From Candidatus Aphodomonas merdavium (lineage in GTDB: Bacteria > Bacillota > Clostridia > Christensenellales > Aristaeellaceae), in NCBI GenBank assembly GCA_018715585.1, contig DVLH01000060.1:1-14559 (forward strand): DNA of 14,559 nt, written 5' to 3'. Positions 6,702-14,352 of the stretch are shown one piece after another. Below the pieces are notes generated by a model. That model saw only the letters and a list, made by a program, of their open reading frames with translations, did not search any database and was not told the origin of the DNA. Both the position numbers and the translations under genes were made by a program. The first letter of the stretch is position 1. Each line of letters opens with the position of its first letter.

Positions 6702-7550
6702 TTATGCCTTCCCGTCGCATCCGCACACGCGCATGCGGCCTGCGACCAGCGCCTTTACGGCTACCCGCGCTTTTTCGCCGTATTTTTTCGGATCAAACGC
6801 CTTTTCGTCGGCGCAAAGGAAAGCACGCACGGCCTGCGTATACGCAATGCGCAGCTCCGTGGCAAAGTTTACCTTGCAAATGCCCTCGGCAATACACGCG
6901 CGCACGGCTTCGTCGGACAGGCCCGACGCGCCATGGAGCACCAGCGGCACATCCACCAGCGCGCGGATTTCCTTGAGCCGCTCCACATCCAGCTTCGGCA
7001 CGCCATGGTAAACGCCATGCGCCGTGCCAATCGCCACAGCCAGCGACGTTACGCCCGTGCGGCGCACAAAATCCAGCGCTTCCTGCGGGTCGGTGTAGCC
7101 GCCCGCGCCACCGTCATGGCTGTCCTCTTTGCCGCCCACCTTGCCCAGCTCGCCTTCTACCGGAACGCCGCATGCTTTGCCCGCGCTTGCCACCAAACCG
7201 ACGGTGGCTACGTTTTCTTCATAGGGCAAAAGCGATCCGTCCATCATCAAGCTGGTATAGCCTGCGCGTAGCGCACGCATGCACAGCGCCACACTGTTGC
7301 CATGATCCAGATGAATGCACACGGGCACGCTTGCCGCCTCGGCCAGCGCGCGGGCGTTGGCCGCAAACAGCTCCGGCGTGGCATAAGCTACCGTTGAAGG
7401 CGTCGTTTGAATCATGACCGGCGCGCGCAGTTCCTCCGCCGCAGCGACGATTGCCTGCATCATTTCCATGTTTTCCGCGTTAAACGCGCCGATAGCGTAT
7501 TTTCCCCGCTGTGCATCCAGCAACATTTTTTCGCAAGTAACAAGCGGCAT
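6702..7550 (-). CDS. Class II (zinc) ketose-phosphate aldolase, GatY/KbaY/Fba-like
   Basis: A 282-residue class II aldolase of the fructose/tagatose-bisphosphate aldolase family, which cleaves ketose (bis)phosphates to DHAP and an aldehyde using zinc. HLDHG at 80-84 carries the catalytic Asp82 and the zinc ligand His83. VEGELGKVGG (131-140) gives Glu134, AIGTAHGVYHG (173-183) the zinc ligand His178, PLVLHGASGL (202-211) His206, and KVNFATELR (226-234) the phosphate-binding end. Length and motif spacing match GatY (about 284 residues) better than the longer Fba proteins. It lies 15 nt after the second nucleoside hydrolase and 13 nt before the ribulokinase-like gene, so it belongs to the same transcript. 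The substrate could be fructose or tagatose 1,6-bisphosphate, or a pentulose phosphate. No phosphofructokinase- or tagatose-6-phosphate kinase-like gene accompanies it. Confidence 0.85.
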   Translation of the reverse strand: MPLVTCEKMLLDAQRGKYAIGAFNAENMEMMQAIVAAAEELRAPVMIQTTPSTVAYATPELFAANARALAEAASVPVCIHLDHGNSVALCMRALRAGYTSLMMDGSLLPYEENVATVGLVASAGKACGVPVEGELGKVGGKEDSHDGGAGGYTDPQEALDFVRRTGVTSLAVAIGTAHGVYHGVPKLDVERLKEIRALVDVPLVLHGASGLSDEAVRACIAEGICKVNFATELRIAYTQAVRAFLCADEKAFDPKKYGEKARVAVKALVAGRMRVCGCDGKA

Positions 7551-7565
7551 CTTTTTCGTCCCTTT

Positions 7566-8522
7566 CTATTTGGTTTCGCTTTCCACCTGGCATCCCGCCA
7601 CAAGGTTCGCCATCTTTTTAAGGAATTCCTCTCGATCAACGCCGTAAATAAACAAGGCGTTTTCAAAATCAAACTTATGATCCGTCACCGCATCCACCAC
7701 CGTTTTGCCGCGCGTATAGCGGCCGCGCGTCTCCACGGCGACACCACAGCGCACGCCCGTAAAAAGCTGCGGATTGGCAGCATAAAGCACGGCGCAGCTA
7801 TCGCAGAGCGCCAAGCGGTCCAGCCCAAAGCGCGCGCTGGCGCGCAGGGAGAAGCGGTGCGCATCCCGCAGGAAGTTCGCCTGCGGCGTATCCGGCGCAA
7901 AGACTGCCTCCAATTCCTGCGGATATGCGTGCGCCTTCATGCACACATCCAGCCCCAGCATCACAAGCGGCGCACCGCAGCGGAACAGCATAGCGGCGGC
8001 CTCCGGGTCGGCATAGGCGTTAAACTCGGCCGCAGGCGTTACGTTGCCGTGTTCGGAGCCTCCCACGATCATCAAAATGCGCGCGACACGCCCGGCAAAA
8101 TCGGGATATTTCATCAGGGTCGTGGCCAGATTGGTCATCGGCCCTAGAGCGATCACCGTCAACTTGCCCTGCTGGCGCACGGCCTCCTCATAGAGCGCAT
8201 CCCAGGCGGGCTTTGTCTCCTCCGGCCGCTCCGGCGCCGGCAGCGTACACTCGCCCAGCCCATTTTCCCCGTGAAAATACTCCGCCGTATGCTGCTCCCC
8301 TCGCAACGGCCGCGCCGCGCCGGGATAAACCGGCGCCTGCATGCCGTAAAATTCCGAAAGCGCGCGAGCGTTCCAGAACGTCTTTTCAAGCGGGACGTTC
8401 CCCGCCACAGCCGATATCCCCCGGATCTCCAGGCAATCAAGGCGCGAGGCAAGCAGGAGCGCGCAGGCATCATCCACACCGGGGTCACAGTCAATCCACA
8501 CAGGAAGTCTTTCGTTCGTCAT
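7566..8522 (-). CDS. Inosine/uridine-type nucleoside hydrolase, Cys-variant (copy 2)
   Basis: A 318-residue nucleoside hydrolase that should cleave the N-glycosidic bond of ribonucleosides to base and ribose. The calcium-binding DCDPGVDDA is at 11-19, FHGENGLG at 83-90, ALGPMTNLA at 125-133 and PAAEFNAYADPEAA at 163-176. The active-site segment that usually reads HDP is LCDSCAVLY: Cys240 replaces the leaving-group His, while the metal ligand Asp241 is kept. From memory, this matches the homology group III of these enzymes, which have Cys where group I has His and group II Trp. It overlaps the end of the preceding hydrolase by ATGA (8519-8522), with AGGAGG before the start, so the pair is translationally coupled. 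The two copies differ widely in the middle, which suggests different nucleoside preferences. Specificity cannot be read from sequence. Confidence 0.9.
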   Translation of the reverse strand: MTNERLPVWIDCDPGVDDACALLLASRLDCLEIRGISAVAGNVPLEKTFWNARALSEFYGMQAPVYPGAARPLRGEQHTAEYFHGENGLGECTLPAPERPEETKPAWDALYEEAVRQQGKLTVIALGPMTNLATTLMKYPDFAGRVARILMIVGGSEHGNVTPAAEFNAYADPEAAAMLFRCGAPLVMLGLDVCMKAHAYPQELEAVFAPDTPQANFLRDAHRFSLRASARFGLDRLALCDSCAVLYAANPQLFTGVRCGVAVETRGRYTRGKTVVDAVTDHKFDFENALFIYGVDREEFLKKMANLVAGCQVESETK

Positions 8523-9469
8523 GCCTTGCCCTCCTCTTGGTAAAACGAGACGGCCTCGACAATCAGCGCCGCAAATGCCTCCCGGTCAATATCCGTCAGC
8601 GCCGTGACGTTGAGGGCTTTGCCCGTCACACCGAACCAGTCCGCCACCGTCGCTCCCCGGCAATAGTCGCCGTCCGTTTCAATGTCCACATGCACCGGGC
8701 GTGCCGTAAGGATTTCCGGGCGGATCAGCGCCGTCACGGCCACAGGGTCGTGCACCGTCGCGCCCGCATAGCCAAGCTTTTTATGGTAAGCATAAAAGAA
8801 GTCCAGCCAGTCCGCAACCGTCACAGCCACGCGGTTGCCCACCGCGCGGATGCGCGCAAAGTCTTCTTCATAGAGCACGGCCTTTTCCGTCACGTCCAGC
8901 CCCGCCATCGTAATCGGGATGCCGCTTTGATAGACGATGTCCGCCGCCTCCGGGTCCACGAGAATGTTAAACTCGGCCGCAGGCGTCCAGTTGCCGTGGC
9001 ACAGGCCGCCGCCCATCAGGGAAATGCGCGCGATGCGCTCTTTAAGCTCCGGATGCGCCAGCAAAAGCCCCGCTACGTTTGTCAGCGGCCCCGTGGCCAC
9101 AATCGTCAACGGCTCGGGACAGGCGCGAATGGTCTGCGCCATCATTTCCACCGAGGAAAGCGGTGAAAGCTTCTGGCCCGGCTCCGGGAGCGGCGGACCG
9201 TCCAGCCCGGAAACGCCGTGAACGCTGGGGGCCTGCATGGGCTCGGCCAGCATCGGCACCTTGCGCCCCTTGGCCACGGGGATCTCTGTGCGGCCAAGCA
9301 GCGTCAAAATGCGCAGCGCGTTATACGTCGTCTTTTCCAGCGTTTGGTTGCCCGCCGTCGTCGTCACGCAGCGAATGTCTAGCTGCGGGCTGGCCGCGGC
9401 CAGCACGAGCGCGATTGCATCGTCGTGACCCGGGTCGCAATCCATAATAATCGGTATTTGCTTTTTCAT
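8519..9469 (-). CDS. Inosine/uridine-preferring nucleoside hydrolase, His-type (copy 1)
   Basis: A 316-residue nucleoside hydrolase with the full canonical set: DCDPGHDDA (10-18) for calcium and ribose binding, HGVSGLDG (84-91), ATGPLTNVAGLL (125-136), PAAEFNILVDPEAA (163-176) and the catalytic His240-Asp241-Pro in VHDPVAV. This is the group I pattern of RihA/RihB-like enzymes, which release free base and D-ribose from pyrimidine and sometimes purine ribonucleosides in the cytoplasm. It starts only 3 nt after the second permease stop, with its AGGTGA ribosome binding site inside the permease gene, and overlaps the next hydrolase by 4 nt. It is thus bound to the transporter at the level of translation. 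It is a distant paralogue of the next gene, not a recent duplicate. Confidence 0.92.
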   Translation of the reverse strand: MKKQIPIIMDCDPGHDDAIALVLAAASPQLDIRCVTTTAGNQTLEKTTYNALRILTLLGRTEIPVAKGRKVPMLAEPMQAPSVHGVSGLDGPPLPEPGQKLSPLSSVEMMAQTIRACPEPLTIVATGPLTNVAGLLLAHPELKERIARISLMGGGLCHGNWTPAAEFNILVDPEAADIVYQSGIPITMAGLDVTEKAVLYEEDFARIRAVGNRVAVTVADWLDFFYAYHKKLGYAGATVHDPVAVTALIRPEILTARPVHVDIETDGDYCRGATVADWFGVTGKALNVTALTDIDREAFAALIVEAVSFYQEEGKA

Positions 9470-9472
9470 CTG

Positions 9473-10429
9473 TCACCTCATAGCTTTCGGCACGCGGATG
9501 CGATGCACTGATTTGGCGCGGCTGATACGCATGGCCGCATAAATAGCGAGGCCCAGAATCGTAATCGCATAGGGAATGGCAGAAACAAGGTCGCTGGAGA
9601 ATCCCGGCAGGCCGGCCACCTTAATGCTGACAGCCTGCGCAAGGCCAAAGAGCATCGAAGAAAGCATCGCGCCAAGCGGCGTGTGGTTGCCCATCGCCTC
9701 TGCGGCAAGGGCAATAAAGCCGCGCCCCGCCACCATGTTCACATTCCAGCTTTGTGAATAGTACATGCTCATAAACGCGCCGCCAAGCCCGGCCAGCGCA
9801 CCGCCCATCGACAGCGCAATGTACTTGTACCGCAGCACGCTAACGCCGACGGAGGAAGCGGCGTTGGGGTTTTCCCCCACCGCGCGGATGTTCAGCCCCA
9901 GCGGCGTCTTTTGCAGCATAATCCATAGCAAGAGCACCATCAAAAACGCCACATACGTCAGCACCGCATGGCCCGAGAAAATCTCGCCCAAGACGGGGAT
10001 TTTGTCCAGCAGGGGAATCTTTACCGTAGGGATGAGCATTTTCGCCGTCGTCAGGCCGGACGTGTTGCCGCTCATGCCGGTGAAGAGGTAAAGCAAAAAC
10101 TGCGTGCCGCCGTCGCCGATCATGTTGACGGCAATACCGGCCAGGATGATATCCGTTTTAAGCTTGAGGGCGAAAAACCCGATCATGAATCCCACGAGCG
10201 CGCCGACAAGCATCGCCGCAAGCACGCCCACGAGCCAGCTCTGCGTCCAATAGCTGCTCAGCGCGCCAAAGAGCGCCGAGATCATCATGATTCCTTCCAA
10301 GCCGATGTTAGAGCAGCCCGCCTTTTCTGAAACGACGGCGCCAAGCGCCGCAAAGAGAATCGGCGCGGTAATGCGCAGGATAGAGAAGAAGAACGCTGTT
10401 TGCCACAGCATAGAAAGGAAATCGCTCAT
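9473..10429 (-). CDS. Nucleoside ABC transporter permease (NupC/RnsD-like, second permease)
   Basis: A 318-residue integral membrane protein of the BPD_transp_2 permease family. Hydrophobic segments cover most of the chain, about eight to nine spans. The diagnostic early segment EKAGCSNIGLEGIMM (35-49) and the later LNIRAVGENPNAASSVGVSV and ALAGLGGAFMSM stretches are typical of the second permease of BMP-type nucleoside transporters such as B. subtilis NupQ, Lactococcus NupC or streptococcal RnsD. It pairs with the upstream permease and overlaps it by ATGA (10426-10429), with AAGGAGG before its start. The charged C-terminal tail (about 295-318) is cytoplasmic by the positive-inside rule. Together they should form the channel for nucleosides delivered by the BMP protein. 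Confidence 0.9.
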   Translation of the reverse strand: MSDFLSMLWQTAFFFSILRITAPILFAALGAVVSEKAGCSNIGLEGIMMISALFGALSSYWTQSWLVGVLAAMLVGALVGFMIGFFALKLKTDIILAGIAVNMIGDGGTQFLLYLFTGMSGNTSGLTTAKMLIPTVKIPLLDKIPVLGEIFSGHAVLTYVAFLMVLLLWIMLQKTPLGLNIRAVGENPNAASSVGVSVLRYKYIALSMGGALAGLGGAFMSMYYSQSWNVNMVAGRGFIALAAEAMGNHTPLGAMLSSMLFGLAQAVSIKVAGLPGFSSDLVSAIPYAITILGLAIYAAMRISRAKSVHRIRVPKAMR

Positions 10430-11535
10430 GCGCGGGCGCCTCCTTCCGCAGCCAGCAGCTCTTCCCGAGCGCCTTTGACGACAAGCTTTTGCCGGTAACC
10501 GGCAAGGAATTGCTCAGCGGCAAAGAAGAGGAAGATGACGGCCTGAATGATGTCGATCATGTTGGAGGAGATGTCGCAGTAAGTTGCCATCAGTTGACAG
10601 CCCCTGTCCAGATAGGCAATGAAAAACGCTGCCAACGGTACGAATGCGGGGTTGTTCTTGGCCAGGATGGCCACCGTCATGCCATCCCAGCCGTAGCCCG
10701 GCAGGCTGTTCCATTTAAACGACGTATACCGTCCCAGCATCTCGATGGAGCCGCCCATGCCCGAGAGCATGCCGCCGACCACCTGTGCCAGCACTACCGT
10801 CCCGCCGACTTTCAGCCCGGAATAGCCGGAAAACAGCTTGTTCACGCCCAGCATGCGAATCGTATACCCCCAGCGTGTGCGGTACATGAACAGCCAAATC
10901 AGCGCCGCGCAGGCGATGGCGATGAAAAATCCCCATGTCAGCTTTGCGCGCACGACGATGGAAGGGATTTGCGCCGTATCCAAAAAGCGCAGCGTCTGCG
11001 TCTGGCCGCGACTACGGTCGGCAAAGACATTCGTAAGGAAATGTTTGACGATATAGAGGAGGACATAGTTGAGCATCAGCGTGCAGACCATCTCGCTTGC
11101 GCCCAATTTGACCTTGAGCAGCGCTGGAATGAGCATGATCGCCCCGCAGACGAGCATCGCCACCAGCACGCAAAAGAGCGGATGCAAAAAGCCTGGCATG
11201 GGGATGTAGATGGCGCACAGCGACGCCACGAACGCGCCCACCATCACGCAGCCTTCGCCGCCGCAGTTGAATTCATTGGCCGAAAACATCACGCACACGC
11301 CAAGGCCCGTAAACATGATGGGGATCATGTTGCCAAAGATTGTATAAAGCGACATGGCGTTAAAAGAAATGGTTTCTTTAAAATCCAGCACCGGGCTAAG
11401 AATCAAATAGCGCAGCGCCAGCCATGGCTCGTCACAGCTGATGAAAATTAGAATTGCGGCCACAAGCAGCGCCATTAGAATTGCCGCGCAGCCGCGGATG
11501 AGGTTAAACAGCGTCATGCGCCGCCGATTATTCAT
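10426..11535 (-). CDS. Nucleoside ABC transporter permease (NupB/RnsC-like, first permease)
   Basis: A 369-residue BPD_transp_2 permease with an N-terminal membrane span after the basic MNNRRRM. Strong marks are GLGVCVMFSANEFNCGGEGCVMVGA, typical of the larger permease in BMP-type transporters, and KVKLGASEMVCTLMLNY in the middle. The C-terminal part after the last span is cytoplasmic and charged. A longer frame begins at 11562, but GGGAGGG at 11542-11548 sits 6 nt before the ATG at 11535, so I start there. This gives an 8-nt overlap with the ATPase stop codon. It follows the ATPase directly, matching the nupA-nupB-nupC order of known nucleoside transporters. It makes a heterodimeric channel with the next gene. 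Confidence 0.9.
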   Translation of the reverse strand: MNNRRRMTLFNLIRGCAAILMALLVAAILIFISCDEPWLALRYLILSPVLDFKETISFNAMSLYTIFGNMIPIMFTGLGVCVMFSANEFNCGGEGCVMVGAFVASLCAIYIPMPGFLHPLFCVLVAMLVCGAIMLIPALLKVKLGASEMVCTLMLNYVLLYIVKHFLTNVFADRSRGQTQTLRFLDTAQIPSIVVRAKLTWGFFIAIACAALIWLFMYRTRWGYTIRMLGVNKLFSGYSGLKVGGTVVLAQVVGGMLSGMGGSIEMLGRYTSFKWNSLPGYGWDGMTVAILAKNNPAFVPLAAFFIAYLDRGCQLMATYCDISSNMIDIIQAVIFLFFAAEQFLAGYRQKLVVKGAREELLAAEGGARA

Positions 11536-13120
11536 GGCAAACCCTCCCGATCTGGGCGTCATCCTGCTTTTTCAAACCCAGCATGTATTCGCCCATGATT
11601 TCGTCCGTCAGCACGCTCGTATCCTCAAAATAGGCGGCAATTTTGCCGTTATGCAGAATGATGAGCGAATCGGACAGCTCCATCACCTCGTTTAAATCCG
11701 CGGACACCAGCAGCACCGCAGCGCCCGCGCGCGAGAGGCGCACCAATTCTTTGCGGATAAACTCCGTCGCGCCCACGTCAATGCCGCGCGTCGGCTGGTC
11801 CGCGATGATCAGCGTGGGGTTGGAGGAAAACTCGCGCGCAACGACGACCTTTTGAATGTTGCCGCCCGAGAGCATTCCCACCTTTTGCGCGCGGGAGGAA
11901 CAGAGCACTTGGAACTCTTCAATCAGCCTGTCCGACTCCTTATGCAGCGCTTTCATATTGAACAGCGGCCCGTGGTTGAATTCTTTTTTCTGCACACGGT
12001 CGCTGGTTACGTTCTCTTCAATGGTCGCATTGGCAGCGATACCGTAGATCATGCGGTCTTCCGGCACGAGTGAAATGCCCATCGCGCGCAGCTTGTCCTG
12101 CCCAAGGCCAACGATCGGCTTGCCGTTGACGGTGATCTCCCCCGTATCCGGCCTGCGCCCCAGGCCAAAGAGAATGTCCACAAGCTCACGCTGGCCGTTG
12201 CCCTCCACGCCCGCAACGCCGAGGATCTCCCCCTTGCGCACCGAAAATGAAACGCCGTCGAGCATTTTGCGGTTCCAGTCGTTTGTGTAGCTCAGGCCGC
12301 GCACGCTAAGCACCGTCTGCGTGGGCTTGGCCGGCTCTTTCTGCACGGAAAGCACCACGTCTCGTCCGACCATCAGCCGGCTGATTTCCTGTTCCGTCAC
12401 CTCACGCGTATTATATACGCCCATCGACCGCCCGCCGCGCAAAATGGTCAGCCTGTCCGTAATCTGCATAATCTCGCGCAGCTTGTGGGAAATAAAGATG
12501 ATGGTGTATCCCTGTTTTTTCAGGTTGATCAGCTCTCGAAACAGTTCCGTCGTTTCCTGCGTGGTCAACACAGCCGTCGGCTCATCCAGGATCAGGATTT
12601 TCGCCCCGCGCACAAGCGCTTTGAGGATTTCCACTTTCTGTTTCATTCCAACGGGGATATCCATCACCTTTGCGTTGGGATCGACGTTAAAATTAAACTC
12701 CTGCGCATATTTGCGCGTGAGGCTGAGCGCCTTTTGCATGTCCACAAAAACGCCGCCTTTGCGCGGCGCAATGCCCAGCACGATGTTTTCCGCCACCGTC
12801 AGCGACGGCACGAGCATAAAGTGCTGGTGCACCATGCCAATGCCGTGCGCGATGGCGACGTTTGGCGAGGTGAGCGCAATCTGGCGTCCATCCACAAGGA
12901 TTTCGCCCGACGTCGGCTGTTCCATGCCAAAGAGCATCTTCATTAGCGTCGATTTTCCCGCGCCGTTTTCCCCCATGAGCGCATGAATTTCGCCCTTGCG
13001 CACGGAAAAATCCACGTCCTTGTTGGCCACGATGCCGTTGGCGTAAATCTTGGTAATCCCGCGCATGACAACGACGTCCTGTTCTTCCATGGCGGCCCGT
13101 GCCGCCCCGCTTTGATCCAT
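11528..13120 (-). CDS. Nucleoside ABC transporter ATPase, two fused nucleotide-binding domains (NupA/RnsB-like)
   Basis: A 530-residue ATPase with two ABC domains in one chain, as in NupA, NupO/YufO and RbsA-type proteins. Domain 1 has a full Walker A, GENGAGKST (50-58), MVHQHFMLVP with the Q-loop (96-105), a weak signature VGMKQKVEI (157-165), Walker B ILILDEP (175-181) and the switch His in ISHK (210-213). Domain 2 has a degenerate P-loop, GVEGNGQRE (304-312), but a good signature LSGGNIQK (417-424) and Walker B LIIADQPTRGID (437-448). A defective second P-loop is normal for this family. The ATG at 13120 has GGGAG about 11 nt upstream. The C-terminal coding end overlaps the first permease. 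It powers nucleoside import by the two permeases and the BMP protein. Confidence 0.93.
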   Translation of the reverse strand: MDQSGAARAAMEEQDVVVMRGITKIYANGIVANKDVDFSVRKGEIHALMGENGAGKSTLMKMLFGMEQPTSGEILVDGRQIALTSPNVAIAHGIGMVHQHFMLVPSLTVAENIVLGIAPRKGGVFVDMQKALSLTRKYAQEFNFNVDPNAKVMDIPVGMKQKVEILKALVRGAKILILDEPTAVLTTQETTELFRELINLKKQGYTIIFISHKLREIMQITDRLTILRGGRSMGVYNTREVTEQEISRLMVGRDVVLSVQKEPAKPTQTVLSVRGLSYTNDWNRKMLDGVSFSVRKGEILGVAGVEGNGQRELVDILFGLGRRPDTGEITVNGKPIVGLGQDKLRAMGISLVPEDRMIYGIAANATIEENVTSDRVQKKEFNHGPLFNMKALHKESDRLIEEFQVLCSSRAQKVGMLSGGNIQKVVVAREFSSNPTLIIADQPTRGIDVGATEFIRKELVRLSRAGAAVLLVSADLNEVMELSDSLIILHNGKIAAYFEDTSVLTDEIMGEYMLGLKKQDDAQIGRVCHE

Positions 13121-13166
13121 AGGATGGCTCTCTCCCTTCCCTGCGTACTCCCCGCAATAAAGAAAG

Positions 13167-13187
13167 GGGGAAGCGAATGGCTTCCCC
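13167..13187 (-). terminator. Hairpin between binding-protein and ATPase genes, likely partial terminator
   Basis: On the minus strand GGGGAAGC and GCTTCCCC form a perfect 8-bp stem with a 5-nt loop, followed by the T-rich CTTTCTTTATT. It lies in the 85-nt gap between the binding protein and the ATPase. Such a weak terminator, or 3'-end stabiliser, would leave more binding protein than transporter, a common arrangement in ABC operons. Confidence 0.6.
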
Positions 13188-13189
13188 TC

Positions 13190-13203
13190 AAACCGAGCGG
13201 TTT
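13190..13203. repeat. Short palindrome after the binding-protein gene
   Basis: AAACCG and CGGTTT are separated by two bases, 2 nt past the stop codon of the binding-protein gene and just before the hairpin at 13167-13187. It may be part of the 3'-end structure, or chance. Confidence 0.3.
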
Positions 13204-13205
13204 TG

Positions 13206-14291
13206 TTAAGGCTGCACCGAGTCGCGAAGCGCCATGGCGCCTTCGTTGTCGGTAATAGCGCTGCTGACGACGATCTCGCCGGAGACGATCTTTTCCTGTG
13301 CTTCCAGCACGGCGTTCTGCACGCTTTCAGGGAGGGTCGTAAAGTTCTTGTCCGTCACGATGCCTACGCCGCCCTCGGCAATGCCCAGGTTGACCTCAGT
13401 GCCCCAGTACGTGGTGCCGGCATCCCACTGGTCAAAGATCCAGATCAACGCGTCGCCGATGTTCTTCAGGCCGGAGGTCAGCGTAATGCTGGCCAACTCT
13501 TCCGAGAACGTCAGCTCCTGGTCGGAGTCCACGCCGATGAACAGCGCCTTGCCTGTCTCCAGCGCAGCCTCGGCCGCGCCGTTGCCGGAGTTGCCTGCCA
13601 CGCCCCAGATGATATCGCACGCATAGTCGTTAATCATGCTGTAGGCATATTCTTTGGCAATGGCCGTATCGACATAGTCGTTGGTGTAGCGGGTGCAAAC
13701 TTTGATTTCCGGATCGACGCTAAGCGCGCCCTCAATGAAGCCATAGAGGAAGTCGTTGATGACGGGGCTGTCCACGCCGCCCACAAAGCCCACGACCTTT
13801 TCGGGGTTGATGCAGCGGAAGTCCGTCTCGGTCGTCAGCGCTGCCGCAAGCACGCCGCACATATAGCCCGTATCGTTCTGCTTAAACGAGACGTTGACCA
13901 CGTTGTCCAGCTCGCCAACATAGGTAGTGTCGTCGTAGATGAGGTATTTCTGGTCCGGATACTGCTCAGCCACTTCCAGCAGGTAGTCGGGCATCTGATA
14001 CGTGCCGCAGACGATCAGGTCATACGTGCCCGCATCGGAAACCTCGTAGAGGGTCGAAAGCCAGAGCGGTTGATCGCTGTCCAGGCCACCCATTTCGATC
14101 GTCTTGTAGGTGATGCGGCCATCTTCCGCCAGGCGCCGGAGACCGTCCTCGGCGGAGTCGAAGAAGGATTTGTCGCCCAGGTTACCGTTTACCAGGTTGA
14201 CGACGTTGTACACTTTTTCTTCCGCCGCCGCACTGGTGATGAGTCCGGCTGCCATGAGCATAACAAGCGCCAAGGCAATCAGTTTTTTCAT
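13206..14291 (-). CDS. BMP-family nucleoside-binding protein (PnrA/BmpA-like), secreted, no lipobox Cys
   Basis: A 361-residue periplasmic-binding-type protein of the BMP family (PnrA, BmpA, Med), which captures purine and pyrimidine nucleosides for an ABC importer. The family start after the signal reads VVNLVNGNLGDKSFFDSAEDGLRRL (30-54), followed by DLIVCGTYQM, GFVGGVDSPVINDFLYGF and IIWGVAGNSGNGAAEAA, where residues that line the nucleoside pocket in relatives lie. The signal peptide is clear: MKK, a hydrophobic core to about residue 20, then SAAAEE. However, the first cysteine is residue 95, so there is no lipobox, although most BMP proteins in Gram-positive bacteria are lipoproteins. The start is firm: AGGAGGG lies 8 nt upstream. 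First gene of the uptake operon, separated from the ATPase by a hairpin. Confidence 0.92.
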   Translation of the reverse strand: MKKLIALALVMLMAAGLITSAAAEEKVYNVVNLVNGNLGDKSFFDSAEDGLRRLAEDGRITYKTIEMGGLDSDQPLWLSTLYEVSDAGTYDLIVCGTYQMPDYLLEVAEQYPDQKYLIYDDTTYVGELDNVVNVSFKQNDTGYMCGVLAAALTTETDFRCINPEKVVGFVGGVDSPVINDFLYGFIEGALSVDPEIKVCTRYTNDYVDTAIAKEYAYSMINDYACDIIWGVAGNSGNGAAEAALETGKALFIGVDSDQELTFSEELASITLTSGLKNIGDALIWIFDQWDAGTTYWGTEVNLGIAEGGVGIVTDKNFTTLPESVQNAVLEAQEKIVSGEIVVSSAITDNEGAMALRDSVQP

Positions 14292-14299
14292 ACGGTTTT

Positions 14300-14306
14300 C
14301 CCTCCT
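14300..14306 (-). promoter_or_regulatory. Ribosome binding site of the binding-protein gene
   Basis: AGGAGGG lies 8 nt before the ATG at 14291. It fixes the start and therefore confirms that the signal peptide lacking a lipobox is complete. Confidence 0.8.
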
Positions 14307-14322
14307 AAACTTAATAATACAA

Positions 14323-14350
14323 ATTATATTCTTTTGTTCAAAAATGTCAA
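14323..14350 (-). promoter_or_regulatory. Consensus promoter of the nucleoside-uptake operon
   Basis: On the minus strand TTGACA (14345-14350) and TATAAT (14323-14328) both match the sigma-A consensus perfectly, with a 16-bp spacer. Transcription should start near 14316, leaving a leader of only about 25 nt, too short for a riboswitch. Control is therefore probably by a protein bound at or next to the promoter. Confidence 0.85.
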
Positions 14351-14352
14351 CT

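Noticed and set aside
11536..11562. Upstream start of the first permease at 11562
   Set aside because: No ribosome binding site before that ATG, whereas GGGAGGG lies 6 nt before the ATG at 11535.
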